A stretch of DNA of 64,000 nt, taken from positions 434,001 through 498,000 of the forward strand of contig NZ_JIAI01000003.1 of assembly GCF_000620785.1 (NCBI RefSeq), given 5' to 3'. Positions 25,812 to 34,812 of the stretch are shown here, piece after piece. Under the pieces are notes generated by a model. That model saw only the letters and a list, made by a program, of their open reading frames with translations. It made no database searches and was not told the origin of the DNA. This DNA comes from Actinospineispora acaciae DSM 45401 (GTDB lineage Bacteria > Actinomycetota > Actinomycetes > Mycobacteriales > Pseudonocardiaceae). Position numbers and translations under genes: made by a program. Within the stretch, counting starts at the first letter, position 1, and each line of letters starts with the position of its first letter.

Positions 25812-25813
25812 GC

Positions 25814-26596
25814 TCAGTGTGTCTCCTCCCATGCCCGGTAGGCCTCGTTGACCAGTTTCACCGTCTCGTCCACGTCATCGGTGAGGTGCACCAGCGCGAG
25901 GTCCTTGTCCCCGATTTTGCCGCTGTCGTGCACGCTCCCCTTCAACCAGTCGTACAGCCCGCCCCAGTACTCGGTGCCGAACAGGATCACCGGGAACTTG
26001 GTCACCTTCTTGGTCTGTACCAGGGTGAGCGCCTCGAACAGCTCGTCCAGGGTGCCGAAGCCACCGGGCAGGCAGACGAAGGCCTGCGAGTACTTGACGA
26101 ACATGGTCTTGCGGGCGAAGAAGTACCGGAAGTTGATGCCCAGGTCCACCCACGGGTTGAGGCCCTGCTCGAACGGCAGCTCGATGCCCAGCCCGACGGA
26201 GAACCCGCCGGCCTCCGAGCACCCCCTGTTGACGGCCTCCATGGTGCCCGGACCGCCGCCGGTGACCACCGCGAACCCGGCGTCGGCCAGCGCGGCGCCC
26301 AGCTCGCGGCCCTGCTGGTACTCCGGGTGGTCGCGCTTGGTGCGGGCGGAGCCGAACACGGTGACCGCGCGGGGCAGCTCGGCGAGCATGCCGAAGCCCT
26401 CCACGAACTCCGCCTGGATGCGCAGCACCCGCCACGGGTCGGTGTGCACCCAGTCCGACGGGCCGCGCGAGTCGAGCAGCCGCTGGTCGGTGGTGGTGGG
26501 TTCCTGGCGACGCTCGCGGCGCAGGACCACCGGGCCGCGCAGCTTCTCGGAGGGGTGCTCGTCGTCAGGGGAGCCTGGTTCTGTTGCCGGTGACAT
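25814..26596 (-). CDS. LOG family protein (TIGR00730), paralogue 2
   Basis: 260 residues. It has an N-terminal extension of about 75 residues not present in paralogue 1, then AVTVFGSARTKRDHPEY, VTGGGPGTMEAVNRGC and the signature LPGGFGTLDELFEAL. The conserved Arg and Glu needed for phosphoribohydrolase activity seem present. Similar long forms occur beside the short form in many actinobacteria. The gene lies 10 bases after dapE and 2 bases before paralogue 1, so all three are probably co-transcribed. The substrate is likely a purine nucleotide; function beyond that is inferred. Confidence 0.85.
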   Translation of the reverse strand: MSPATEPGSPDDEHPSEKLRGPVVLRRERRQEPTTTDQRLLDSRGPSDWVHTDPWRVLRIQAEFVEGFGMLAELPRAVTVFGSARTKRDHPEYQQGRELGAALADAGFAVVTGGGPGTMEAVNRGCSEAGGFSVGLGIELPFEQGLNPWVDLGINFRYFFARKTMFVKYSQAFVCLPGGFGTLDELFEALTLVQTKKVTKFPVILFGTEYWGGLYDWLKGSVHDSGKIGDKDLALVHLTDDVDETVKLVNEAYRAWEETH

Positions 26597-26606
26597 CTCC
26601 TCGACA

Positions 26607-27689
26607 CTACTCAGCCCGGCGGCTCAGGTAGCGCCGCAGCAGGCTCGTGCACCGGGTGATTCGCTCGATGTGCACGTGTTCGTCACGAGTGTGTGCCAGG
26701 TTCGGGTCGCCGGGGCCGAAGTTGATCGCCGGGATGCCCAGCGCGGCGAACCGTGACACGTCGGTCCAGCCGTACTTGGCCACCGGCTGTGCGCCGGTCG
26801 CGGCCAGGAACTCAGCCGCGGCCGGGGCGTCCAGGCCGGGCAGCGCGCCGGGTGCCGAGTCGGTGACCTGGACCTCCAGCCCGTCGAACACCTCGCGGAC
26901 GTGCTCGACGGCGGCCCCGACCGTCCGGTCCGGGGCGAACCGGAAGTTCACCGTGACGGCGCACTCGTCGGGCACCACGTTGCCGGCCACTCCCCCGGCG
27001 ATGCGCACCGCCTGCAGCCCTTCGCGGAAGACGCACCCGTCGATGTCCACCTCGCGCGGCCGGTACGCGTTCAACCTGTCCAGCACCTCGCCCGCGGCGT
27101 GGATGGCGTTGCTACCCAGCCAGGACCGGGCGGAATGGGCGCGGCGGCCGGCGGTGGTCACGACCGCGCGCAGCGTGCCCTGGCAGCCGGCCTCCACCGC
27201 GCCGCCGGTCGGCTCGGCCAGCACCGCGAGGTCCGCGCGCAGCCAGTCCGGCCGCTCGCGCTCGATCCGCCCGAGCCCGTTGCGCGCCGCCTCGACCTCC
27301 TCGCAGTCGTAGAACACGCAGGTCAGCTCGTACGCCGGGTCGTCGACGGTGGCCGCGAGATGGGCGATCATCGCGTCGCCCGACTTCATGTCCGAGGTGC
27401 CGCAGCCGTAGAGCAACCCGCCGTCCCGCCTGCTCGGGAGGTTGTCCGCCACCGGCACGGTGTCCAGGTGCCCGGCGAGCAGCACCCGGGTGTCACGGCG
27501 GCCGGTGGTACGGGCCAGCACCACGTTGCCGTCCCTGATCGTCTCCAGGTGCGGCGCCTGTACCTGGAGCGCATCGTGCAGCGCGCCGGCCAGCGCGTCC
27601 TCGTCGCCGGACACGGACGGGACGTCCACCATCGCGGCGGTCAGCTCGACGGGGTCGGCGCTCAGGTCCAGCTTGATCACGCCGTGCAC
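26607..27689 (-). CDS. dapE: Succinyl-diaminopimelate desuccinylase
   Basis: 360 residues from a GTG at 27689; a second GTG at 27680 is possible. M20 metallopeptidase motifs are complete: [42 protein letters not shown] and [15 protein letters not shown]. It removes succinate from N-succinyl-LL-diaminopimelate in the lysine/peptidoglycan pathway. dapD is about 4 kb away on the other strand, with an inserted block between them, and dapC is about 10 kb away; in M. tuberculosis dapE and dapD are neighbours. Confidence 0.93.
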   Translation of the reverse strand: MHGVIKLDLSADPVELTAAMVDVPSVSGDEDALAGALHDALQVQAPHLETIRDGNVVLARTTGRRDTRVLLAGHLDTVPVADNLPSRRDGGLLYGCGTSDMKSGDAMIAHLAATVDDPAYELTCVFYDCEEVEAARNGLGRIERERPDWLRADLAVLAEPTGGAVEAGCQGTLRAVVTTAGRRAHSARSWLGSNAIHAAGEVLDRLNAYRPREVDIDGCVFREGLQAVRIAGGVAGNVVPDECAVTVNFRFAPDRTVGAAVEHVREVFDGLEVQVTDSAPGALPGLDAPAAAEFLAATGAQPVAKYGWTDVSRFAALGIPAINFGPGDPNLAHTRDEHVHIERITRCTSLLRRYLSRRAE

Positions 27690-27708
27690 GCTACGCGCCG
27701 CTCCCGAC

Positions 27709-28983
27709 CTAGCGGGCTCGCGGCCGCTCCAGGGCGTCCAGGCGGCGGCTCAGGAAGCGGCGTTCGGCGTCGTTGGTGGCGAGGGCGAGCGCGCGCGAAT
27801 AGGCGTCGGCGGCGTCCTCGGCGTGGCCCAGGCGGCGGAGCAGGTCGCCTCGGGCGGAGTGGTAGAGCCGGTAGCCGGCCAGCTCGCCGGCCTCGGCCAG
27901 GCCGTCCAGCAGCTCCAGGCCGGCGGCCGGGCCGTGTGCCATGGCCACCGCGACGGCGTGGTTGAGCTCGGCCACCGGGGACGGGGCGCGGCGGCACAGC
28001 TCGGCGTAGAGGGCGACGATCTGCGGCCAGTCGGTGTCCTCGGCGCGGGCGGCCTGGGCGTGCACGGCGGCGATCGCGGCCTGCAGCTGGTACGCGCCCG
28101 GCCGGCCCTGGCGCAGGGCGGTCTCCACCAGCGCAAGGCCCTCGGCGATCTCGGCGGCGTCCCACCGGGCGCGGTCCTGGTCCTCCAGCAGCACCAGGTC
28201 GCCGGCGGCGTCGGTGCGGGTGTCGCGGCGGGCGTCCTGCAGCAGCATCAGCGCGACCAGGCCGAGCACCTCCGGCTGGCCGGGCAGCAGGATCGCGAGC
28301 AGCTTGCCGAGCCGGATCGCCTCGGCGCACAGCGCGGGCCGCAGCAGGCCCGCTCCCGAGGTCGCCAGGTAGCCCTCGGTGAAGATCAGGTAGAGCACGG
28401 CGAGGACGGCGGCGAGCCGTTCCTCCAGGGCGGCCGGGTCGGACTCGGGCACCGCGAACCGGATGCCGGCGCGGCGGATCTTGCGTTTGGCCCGTACCAG
28501 CCGCTGCGCCATGGTGGCCTCGGCGACCAGGAACGCCCTGGCGATCTGCGCGGCGGTCAGCCCGCCGACGGCCTGCAGGGTCAGCGCCACCCTGGCCTCC
28601 AGCGCCAGCGCCGGGTGGCAGCAGGTGAACAGCAGCGCCAGCCGGTCGTCGCCGACCTTCTCCAGGGCGTCCGGGACACCGGGCTCCGGCTCCGGGCGCG
28701 ACGGCTCGCGGGCCAGCCGCTCGTACTTGGCCTGGCCGACCTTGGCCCGGCGGATCCGGTCCACCGCGAGCCGGCGCGCCACGGTGACCACCCAGGCCAG
28801 CGGGTCGCGCGGCACCCCGTCGCCGGGCCAGGTCCGCAGCGCCGACGCGATCGCCTCGGACAGCGCGTCCTCGGCCAGCTCGAAGTCGCCGAGCCCCCGG
28901 ATCAGCGCGGCCAGCGCCCTGGCGCGGTCGGCCCTGAAGAACCGCTCGACCGCGTCGCGCACCTCGGCCGGCGGGTCGGTCAC
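27709..28983 (-). CDS. ECF42-type sigma factor with C-terminal TPR-like extension
   Basis: 424 residues from a GTG at 28983 that overlaps the DGPF gene stop (GTGA). Region 2 at about 1-75 ([19 protein letters not shown]), region 4 at about 110-170 ([20 protein letters not shown] and [13 protein letters not shown]). The remaining 250 residues are the helical DUF6596/TPR-like extension ([36 protein letters not shown]). The ECF42 group has no anti-sigma factor; the extension controls it, and DGPF proteins are its genetic partner and target. No cognate anti-sigma is seen here. Confidence 0.92.
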   Translation of the reverse strand: MTDPPAEVRDAVERFFRADRARALAALIRGLGDFELAEDALSEAIASALRTWPGDGVPRDPLAWVVTVARRLAVDRIRRAKVGQAKYERLAREPSRPEPEPGVPDALEKVGDDRLALLFTCCHPALALEARVALTLQAVGGLTAAQIARAFLVAEATMAQRLVRAKRKIRRAGIRFAVPESDPAALEERLAAVLAVLYLIFTEGYLATSGAGLLRPALCAEAIRLGKLLAILLPGQPEVLGLVALMLLQDARRDTRTDAAGDLVLLEDQDRARWDAAEIAEGLALVETALRQGRPGAYQLQAAIAAVHAQAARAEDTDWPQIVALYAELCRRAPSPVAELNHAVAVAMAHGPAAGLELLDGLAEAGELAGYRLYHSARGDLLRRLGHAEDAADAYSRALALATNDAERRFLSRRLDALERPRAR

Positions 28984-29339
28984 CTGGCCCGAACCGCGTA
29001 CGGCAGGTCCAGGATCGGGCGGACCTCCACCGAGCCCTCGGCGGCCATCGGGCACCGGCTGGCCAGCTCCATCGCCTCGTCGTCGTCCTCGCAGTCCAGC
29101 AGGAAGTAGCCGCCGAGCTGCTCGACCGTCTCCGCGAACGGCCCGTCGGTGACCAGCGCCTCGCCCTCGCGGACCCTGACCGTCCGCGCCTTCTCCGGCG
29201 CGCGCAGCGGCTCCCCGGCGATCAGCACGCCGCGCTTGGCCAGCAGCTCGAAGTAGTCCCGCACGGCCTCCCGCTTCGCCTCGCTGATCGGCTCCGACTC
29301 CGGCCCTTCACAGCCGTAGATCAGCAACATGTATCGCAT
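28980..29339 (-). CDS. DGPF/YciI-related protein
   Basis: 119 residues. It starts MRYMLLIYG and has the name-giving motif [20 protein letters not shown]. The ferredoxin-like YciI/DGPF fold has a conserved His/Asp pocket, but biochemical activity is unknown. It overlaps the ECF42 sigma-factor gene by 4 bases. DGPF genes are the usual partner and target of ECF42 sigma factors, which supports the assignment of both. Confidence 0.9.
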   Translation of the reverse strand: MRYMLLIYGCEGPESEPISEAKREAVRDYFELLAKRGVLIAGEPLRAPEKARTVRVREGEALVTDGPFAETVEQLGGYFLLDCEDDDEAMELASRCPMAAEGSVEVRPILDLPYAVRAR

Positions 29340-29459
29340 CGCCAGCTCCGCCCGCTCGTGTCCGATCCCAGTGTGGCCGATCCACCGAACCGGGTGTCGA
29401 TTCGCCCACCCGCCGTTCGTCCTCGGTGCATCGATCCCACGTTCTCAAGGAGCCCCGAC

Positions 29460-30053
29460 ATGAACACCACCGAGCTGCTCGACGGCTACCGCCGCGCCCA
29501 GGACGGCTTCGACGAGGTCGTGTCCCAGGTACCCGCCGACGGGTGGGACGGCCCTTCCGCCTGCGCCAAGTGGACCAACCGGGACGTCATCGGGCACGTC
29601 GTCTGGGGCCAGGAGCTGGTCCGTCACCTGGCCACCGGCGTCCCGTACGAGTCCCGCACCGGCGCCCCGGGCGCCCCGAACCCCGGCGTGCTGGTGCCCG
29701 GCGACCCGGTGCCGGCCTGGCGCGCGGCCAGGGCGTCCAGCGTGCCGACCCTGACCGAGGAGTCGCTGCGGCGGCCGATGCCCGGGGGCGTGTTCACCGA
29801 CGCCCCGCTCTCGGGCTTCATCCGCGCACTGATCGCGGACTTCATGGCGCACGCCTGGGACATCGGCTCGGCGGCCGGCCTGGACGTCAAGCTGGACGCG
29901 TCGCTGCTGCCGGACTCGTGGGCCTGGGCGCGGGAGACGATCACGTTCCGCGACCCCGACTTCATCGGCCCCGAGGTGGCCCCGGCGGCGGGCGCGGACG
30001 AGCAGACCCGCTACCTGGCCTACCTCGGCCGCCCCTCGGCGGTGGCCGGGTAG
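29460..30053 (+). CDS. DinB-like/TIGR03086 family metal-binding protein
   Basis: 197 residues from the ATG at 29460, with AAGGAG eight bases upstream; an open frame from 29358 lacks a ribosome site. The four-helix bundle family includes mycothiol-dependent maleylpyruvate isomerase. Metal-site histidines appear in DVIGHVVWGQEL and FMAHAWDIGSAAGL. Such proteins often transfer or bind low-molecular-weight thiols; mycothiol is expected since mshB is in the window. It is divergent from the DGPF-ECF42 pair, and its last 34 bases overlap the convergent monooxygenase gene. The substrate is unknown. Confidence 0.8.
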   Translation: MNTTELLDGYRRAQDGFDEVVSQVPADGWDGPSACAKWTNRDVIGHVVWGQELVRHLATGVPYESRTGAPGAPNPGVLVPGDPVPAWRAARASSVPTLTEESLRRPMPGGVFTDAPLSGFIRALIADFMAHAWDIGSAAGLDVKLDASLLPDSWAWARETITFRDPDFIGPEVAPAAGADEQTRYLAYLGRPSAVAG

Positions 30054-31165
30054 CTCGTCGGCCCCTGCGCGACCCCGGTGAGCAGGCCGATGAGGCCGCA
30101 GGGCGTGTTGTCGCCGAAGCAGAGCTCGAAGTCGCGGGCGGCCTCGGCGGCGGCGTCGCCCCGGTCGAACAGGGCCTGCTCGTACTCGGTGAGCGCGGGC
30201 TCGATGTCGTCGGGGCGCGCGGCGAGGGCCTTGCCGAGCTCGGCGCCGTCGTACATGGCCAGGTTGGCGCCCTCGCCGTTCGGGACCGTGAGGTGGGCGG
30301 CGTCGCCGAGCAGGGTCACCCCCGGCGTCCGATCCCACCGGTGCCCGATCGGCAGGGTGTGGACGGGCCTGAGCACCGGCACGGTGTCGCTGTCGGTGAT
30401 CAGCGCGGTGAGTTTTGGCGCCCACCCGTCGAACTCCCGCGCGATCCGGGCGGCGTCGATGGCGGTGAACCAGTCCTTCGGCTCGGACAGAACCACGTAG
30501 ACGTGGAGGTCCCCGCCGCGCTCCCGGTGAGCGAGGATCCCCTTGCCCGGTACCAGCGCGAACAGCGCCCCGCCGCCGACCGCGTGCGCGCTCGCCGGGT
30601 GCCGGGTGTCGGCGTCGAACAGGTAGATCTCGACGAACGACGTGCCGACGTACTCGGGCACCGCATCGGACAGCAGCGGGCGGACCCGCGACCAGGCGCC
30701 GTCCGCGCCGACCAGCAGGCTCGTGACGACCGTGGCTCCGTCGGCGAAGGTCACCTCGTGGCGGCCCTCGCCGACGGGGTGGACGCCGATGGCCTTGTGC
30801 CCCCACCGGACGGTGCCGGCCGGGAGCGAGTCGAGCAGGAGCCGTCGCAGCTCGCCGCGCTGCACCTCGGGGCGTCCGCCCGCGCCGTCGTCGGGTTGGT
30901 CGAGCAGGACCGTCCCGTCCGGGGCCAGGACCCGCGCCGCCTCACGGCCCTCCAGGACGAGGCCGCGGAACTCGTCGACCAGGCCCGCCGCCTCCAGGGC
31001 CGTTCGGCCGTTGTGGTCGTGGATGTCGAGCAGCCCGCCCTGCGCGCGCGCCTCCGGGGATGGCTCCGCCTCGTAGACCTCGGCGGGGATCCCGTGCACG
31101 TGCAGGACGCTGGCGAGCGTGAGGCCGCCGAGCCCGGCGCCGATGATCGTCACGGGAGCGTGCAT
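30020..31165 (-). CDS. FAD-dependent monooxygenase, TetX-like
   Basis: 381 residues from the ATG at 31165. Class A flavoprotein hydroxylase motifs: ADP loop IIGAGLGGLTLASVL (about 7-21), DG motif LVGADGAWSRVRPLL, and GD motif TLLGDAAHLTVPNGEGANLA. The GGLLDIHDHNG segment is typical of the TetX-like group. It should hydroxylate an aromatic or drug-like compound with NADPH and oxygen. It is divergent from a TetR repressor with two operators in the shared 77 bases, a layout typical of inducible detoxification or resistance. Tetracycline as substrate is not shown. Confidence 0.88.
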   Translation of the reverse strand: MHAPVTIIGAGLGGLTLASVLHVHGIPAEVYEAEPSPEARAQGGLLDIHDHNGRTALEAAGLVDEFRGLVLEGREAARVLAPDGTVLLDQPDDGAGGRPEVQRGELRRLLLDSLPAGTVRWGHKAIGVHPVGEGRHEVTFADGATVVTSLLVGADGAWSRVRPLLSDAVPEYVGTSFVEIYLFDADTRHPASAHAVGGGALFALVPGKGILAHRERGGDLHVYVVLSEPKDWFTAIDAARIAREFDGWAPKLTALITDSDTVPVLRPVHTLPIGHRWDRTPGVTLLGDAAHLTVPNGEGANLAMYDGAELGKALAARPDDIEPALTEYEQALFDRGDAAAEAARDFELCFGDNTPCGLIGLLTGVAQGPTSYPATAEGRPR

Positions 31166-31184
31166 CGTAAGCCCTCTTCGTCTC

Positions 31185-31199
31185 TGGAATGACGTTCCA
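31185..31199. promoter_or_regulatory. TetR operator 1
   Basis: TGGAATGACGTTCCA, a near-perfect palindrome (TGGAA...TTCCA). Its centre is 24 bases from that of operator 2. It lies 20 bases upstream of the monooxygenase ATG. Confidence 0.65.
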
Positions 31200-31208
31200 G
31201 TCATAGCT

Positions 31209-31223
31209 TGGAACGGCGCTCCA
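31209..31223. promoter_or_regulatory. TetR operator 2
   Basis: TGGAACGGCGCTCCA shares the TGGAA/TCCA half-sites with operator 1. The 24-base centre distance would allow two dimers to bind neighbouring sites. It lies 20 bases upstream of the tetR ATG. Confidence 0.65.
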
Positions 31224-31242
31224 GACATGTCAAGATGACGAC

Positions 31243-31923
31243 ATGGCATCGCGGACACGCCGTACGGAGGCGCTGTCCCGGGAACGCATCGTCGAGGCCG
31301 CCGTGGAGCTGCTGGACGCGGCCGGCGAGGGCGGGCTGACGTTCCGGGCACTGACCGAGCGCCTCACCACCGGGCCAGGAGCGATCTACTGGCACGTGGC
31401 GAACAAGGACGAGCTGCTCACGGCCGCCACCGACGCCGTGGTCGCCGCCGCCCTGGCCGTCGAGCCCGCCGGGTCTCCGGGCTCGCCTCGCCAGGAGATC
31501 CACGTCGTCGCGCTCGGGCTGTTCGACGCGATCGACGAGCACCCGTGGCTCGCCACCCAGCTCGCCATGCAGCTTTCCCGCCGCCCCTCGGGGCCGGTCA
31601 CGCCGCGGATCTTCGAGAGCATCGGCCGGCGGGTCCGCGCGCTCGGCGTGCCCGAGGACGGCTGGTTCACCGCGACCTCGGCGTTGATGCACTACATCCT
31701 CGGCGCCGCCGGCCAGAACGCCGCGAACGCCCACTCCCCCGATCCCGGCATGGGCCGCGACGAGTTCCTCGACGCCGTGTCGACGGCATGGGAAGCGCTC
31801 GACGCCGACGACTACCCGTTCACCCGGGCCGTCGCCGGCCAGCTGCGCGAGCACGACGACCGCGAGCAGTTCCTCGCCGGGATCGATCTCGTCCTCGCCG
31901 GCATCAGAGCGACCCTCGACTAA
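31243..31923 (+). CDS. TetR family transcriptional repressor (TetR_C type)
   Basis: 226 residues. N-terminal helix-turn-helix: [41 protein letters not shown] and [13 protein letters not shown], the IYWHV form being typical of true TetR relatives. The C-terminal ligand domain is of the tetracyclin-repressor type ([14 protein letters not shown]). It most likely represses itself and the divergent TetX-like gene through the two boxes at 31185-31223. dapD starts 1 base after its stop, so readthrough into dapD is possible. Confidence 0.93.
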   Translation: MASRTRRTEALSRERIVEAAVELLDAAGEGGLTFRALTERLTTGPGAIYWHVANKDELLTAATDAVVAAALAVEPAGSPGSPRQEIHVVALGLFDAIDEHPWLATQLAMQLSRRPSGPVTPRIFESIGRRVRALGVPEDGWFTATSALMHYILGAAGQNAANAHSPDPGMGRDEFLDAVSTAWEALDADDYPFTRAVAGQLREHDDREQFLAGIDLVLAGIRATLD

Positions 31924-31924
31924 C

Positions 31925-32866
31925 GTGTCGAGCGTGCATCTGACCGAAGGCGCGCACGGCGCCGGCATCGCCACCGTGACCGGCGACGGCACCGTGCTGG
32001 ACACCTGGTACCCCGCCCCCGCGTTGGGCGACACCGACGACACGGCCACCGCCGAGGAGCTGACCGGGCTGCTCGGACGGGACGAGACGCGCGGCGTCGA
32101 CGTCGTCCCGGTGCGGACCCGGATCGGCTCGCTGGCCGACCCGCCGGCCGACGCGCACGACGTCTACCTGCGGCTGCACCTGCTCAGCCACCGGCTGGTC
32201 CGCCCGCACACGGTCAACCTGGACGGGATCTTCGGGCTGCTGGCCAACGTGGTGTGGACCAACCACGGCCCGTGCCCGGTGCCCGGCTTCGAGCTGACCA
32301 GGGCGAAGCTGCGCGCCCGTGGCCCGGTGACGGTGTACGGGGTGGACAAGTTCCCCCGGATGGTCGACTACGTCGTCCCGTCCGGGGTGCGCATCGGCGA
32401 CGCGGACCGGGTGCGGCTGGGCGCGCACCTCGCGTCCGGGACGACCGTCATGCACGAGGGGTTCGTCAACTTCAACGGCGGCACCCTGGGCAGCTCGATG
32501 GTGGAGGGCCGGATCTCGGCGGGCGTGGTGGTCGGCGACGGCTCGGACGTCGGCGGCGGGGCGTCGATCATGGGCACGCTGTCCGGCGGCGGCAAGGAGG
32601 TGGTCTCGGTCGGCGAGCGCTGCCTGATCGGCGCGAACGCCGGCATCGGGATCTCGCTGGGCGACGACTGCGTGGTCGAGGCCGGCCTCTACGTCACGGC
32701 CGGCACCAAAGTGACGCTTCCGGACGGTGCGGTTGTGTCCGCGCGCGAGCTGTCCGGGCGGTCGGGGTTGTTGTTGCTGCGCAACTCGGTGAACGGCCGG
32801 GTGGAGGCCCGTCCGCGCGCCGGGCAGGCCGTCGAGCTCAACGCCGCGCTGCACGCTCACAATTGA
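31925..32866 (+). CDS. dapD: Tetrahydrodipicolinate N-succinyltransferase, actinobacterial type
   Basis: 313 residues; GTG at 31925. It adds succinate from succinyl-CoA to tetrahydrodipicolinate for diaminopimelate and lysine synthesis. The actinobacterial form is recognisable by [19 protein letters not shown], the left-handed beta-helix ([38 protein letters not shown]) and the [10 protein letters not shown] motif. Length agrees with M. tuberculosis Rv1201c. It starts 1 base after tetR, although lysine genes and the tetR pair seem unrelated in function. Confidence 0.93.
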   Translation: MSSVHLTEGAHGAGIATVTGDGTVLDTWYPAPALGDTDDTATAEELTGLLGRDETRGVDVVPVRTRIGSLADPPADAHDVYLRLHLLSHRLVRPHTVNLDGIFGLLANVVWTNHGPCPVPGFELTRAKLRARGPVTVYGVDKFPRMVDYVVPSGVRIGDADRVRLGAHLASGTTVMHEGFVNFNGGTLGSSMVEGRISAGVVVGDGSDVGGGASIMGTLSGGGKEVVSVGERCLIGANAGIGISLGDDCVVEAGLYVTAGTKVTLPDGAVVSARELSGRSGLLLLRNSVNGRVEARPRAGQAVELNAALHAHN

Positions 32867-32891
32867 TCTTGCTCGCACGTATCCTGGCGTT

Positions 32892-33869
32892 ATGACAGTG
32901 ACCGCCGGAGCGCCCACCCGGCGCCGCAAAGCCACCCGGGTCGCCCGACGGCTGGACAGCCCCGTCGCCGTGCTCCGGCTGCCCGACCCGCTGACAGCCA
33001 GCCCGTCCGACCCGCCGGTGCACCACGTCCGGGTCGCGCTGGACACCCGGCTGCGCGCGCTGCTGCGCCACGATCCCGGCGCGCGGACCGGCGCGGACGT
33101 CGAAGATGTGCACCAGATGCGGGTGTCGGTGCGCCGGATGCGCGCGGCACTGAAGGCGGCCCGGCCGCTGCTGGACGCGAGCTGGGCGGACGGGCTGCGC
33201 GCCGAGCTGGGCTGGCTGGGCCGCTCGCTCGGGCCGGTGCGCGACCTGGACGTGCTGCTGCCCCGGCTGCGCCACCTGGCCGACGACCTGCCGGCCGAGG
33301 AGCGGACCGCCGCCAACCAGCTGATCGGCACCCTGGACAAGGACTACCTGGCCGCCCGCCGGGACATGCTCACCGCGATGTCCGCGCCGCGCTACGTGAC
33401 GCTGCTGGAACGGCTGGCCGACGCGGTCCGGCTACCGCTGCCCACCCCGTCGGCCACCGAACACCGCCCCGAGCTGGTCGAGCTGGTCCGCAAGGAGTAC
33501 CGGACGCTGCGCAAGGCCGTCCGCCGCGCGGGCGAGAACCCGCCGGACGAGGTGCTGCACGCGCTGCGGATCAAGGGCAAGCGGCTGCGCTACACCGGCG
33601 AGCTGGCCGAGCCGTCCCTGGGCAAGCCGGTGCGCCGGCTGCTCGGAGCCACCACCGGCCTGCAGGAGGTGCTCGGCGACCACCAGGACGCCTGCGTGGC
33701 CCAGCAGCGGATCCGCGAGCTGGTGGAGCGGCTCGGCGAGCAGGCCAGCCAGGACGAGGTGTTCGTGGCCGGCCGTTTGGTGGAGCGCGAGTACGCCCGC
33801 GCGGAGCACCAGCGGACGCTGTGGCGCGCGGCTTGGCAGAAGGTGAGCAAGCGCGCCGACGCGCTCTGA
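32892..33869 (+). CDS. CHAD domain protein
   Basis: 325 residues. The conserved histidine alpha-helical domain covers most of the protein, with the two repeats VHQMRVSVRRMRAALKA and LHALRIKGKRLRYTGEL, each carrying the His-x-x-Arg-x-x-x-(R/K)-x-R pattern of a polyphosphate-binding surface. CHAD proteins bind inorganic polyphosphate, often with a CYTH triphosphatase; no CYTH domain is fused or adjacent here. It lies 25 bases after dapD on the same strand. Confidence 0.9.
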   Translation: MTVTAGAPTRRRKATRVARRLDSPVAVLRLPDPLTASPSDPPVHHVRVALDTRLRALLRHDPGARTGADVEDVHQMRVSVRRMRAALKAARPLLDASWADGLRAELGWLGRSLGPVRDLDVLLPRLRHLADDLPAEERTAANQLIGTLDKDYLAARRDMLTAMSAPRYVTLLERLADAVRLPLPTPSATEHRPELVELVRKEYRTLRKAVRRAGENPPDEVLHALRIKGKRLRYTGELAEPSLGKPVRRLLGATTGLQEVLGDHQDACVAQQRIRELVERLGEQASQDEVFVAGRLVEREYARAEHQRTLWRAAWQKVSKRADAL

Positions 33870-33885
33870 CCACCCCCTGACCATG

Positions 33886-33944
33886 ATCATCAGGCCGCCA
33901 TGGTTGTTATAGCATCCGCAAAACAACCGTAGCGGCCTGATGAT
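33886..33944. repeat. Dispersed imperfect inverted repeat, copy 2
   Basis: Arms 33886-33908 and 33922-33944 (23 bases) pair with only two mismatches, at the same internal positions as in copy 1 (943-1001). Each arm differs from copy 1 at two positions. The loop again starts ATAGC. Like copy 1 it separates two convergent genes (CHAD and XRE). Confidence 0.7.
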
Positions 33945-33956
33945 CTATTCGGGGGA

Positions 33957-34799
33957 TCAGGAGTCGAGCGCGCGGTAACGGTCGATCACACGGTTCAACA
34001 CCGCGCGAGCCTCGTCGCCGTACGCCGCGAGCGCCTCGACCTCGTCGGTCAGCTCGACGTACGCGCTCACGTCCCGAGGCTCGGTGAGGATGGCAGTCGC
34101 GGTGTGCGTGCCGACGATGACCGCCCGCTGGTCGAACAGTTGCCAACTGTGCGGCGGGAACACCCGCGCCGGCCGACCGAACGGCACGATGCCGACACGG
34201 GCATTGCTCCGGTAGGTCGCTGCGATGATCCGTTCGACCTGTTCGATCATCAGCTCGCGTGGCCCGGCCGCCCAGCCAAGGGCGCCCTCAACCATCAAGA
34301 TCACGAATCGACGTGGATCCAGCTCGTCATCAAGTATCCGCTGCTGAGCGAGCCGCCCAGCGATACCGGCATCGACGGCCTCCGGCGTTTCGTCGTCCGA
34401 AGCGAAGAGCGCTCGCATGTAGCCCGGTGACTGTAAGAGCCCAGGCACCACGTTTGGCGAGAACGTACGCACAAGGGCGGACTGCTCCAGCATTCGACCA
34501 AATCGCTGCTGGAGCGGACCAAGATCGCGCTTGAACACGACCCGACGGTTCTCCGCTTTGACGTCCCGCGCCATCGCCACGATGCGGTCACGTTCCTCTG
34601 GCGTAGCCCGGTAGACAGCGGCCAGTAGTCGGGCGTCCTCTTCCGAGGGCACGGTGCGGCCGCGCTCGATCCGCGAGATCTTCGACGCGTAGATTCCGGC
34701 GGCCTCTGCCGCCTCCTTACCGGACAGACCAGCAGCCTGGCGGAGCTCGCGCAGAGTGCGGGACAGCGCGTCCCGGCCACCGGTCGTCCGATCAGGCAT
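33957..34799 (-). CDS. XRE helix-turn-helix regulator with DUF5753
   Basis: 280 residues. The XRE domain is at about 10-65 (LRELRQAAGLSGKEAAEAAG, then SKISRIERGRTVPSEEDARLL). The rest is DUF5753 (ALVRTFSPNVVPGLLQSPGYMR, LDDELDPRRFVILMVEGAL). Hundreds of such paralogues exist in streptomycetes and relatives (the WhiJ type), normally beside a small DUF397 protein. Here the partner is instead the DUF6879 gene upstream, 13 bases away. The G+C content of this gene and its neighbour looks somewhat lower than in surrounding genes, which may point to a later arrival. Confidence 0.9.
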   Translation of the reverse strand: MPDRTTGGRDALSRTLRELRQAAGLSGKEAAEAAGIYASKISRIERGRTVPSEEDARLLAAVYRATPEERDRIVAMARDVKAENRRVVFKRDLGPLQQRFGRMLEQSALVRTFSPNVVPGLLQSPGYMRALFASDDETPEAVDAGIAGRLAQQRILDDELDPRRFVILMVEGALGWAAGPRELMIEQVERIIAATYRSNARVGIVPFGRPARVFPPHSWQLFDQRAVIVGTHTATAILTEPRDVSAYVELTDEVEALAAYGDEARAVLNRVIDRYRALDS

Positions 34800-34812
34800 T
34801 TCGCCATTAAAC

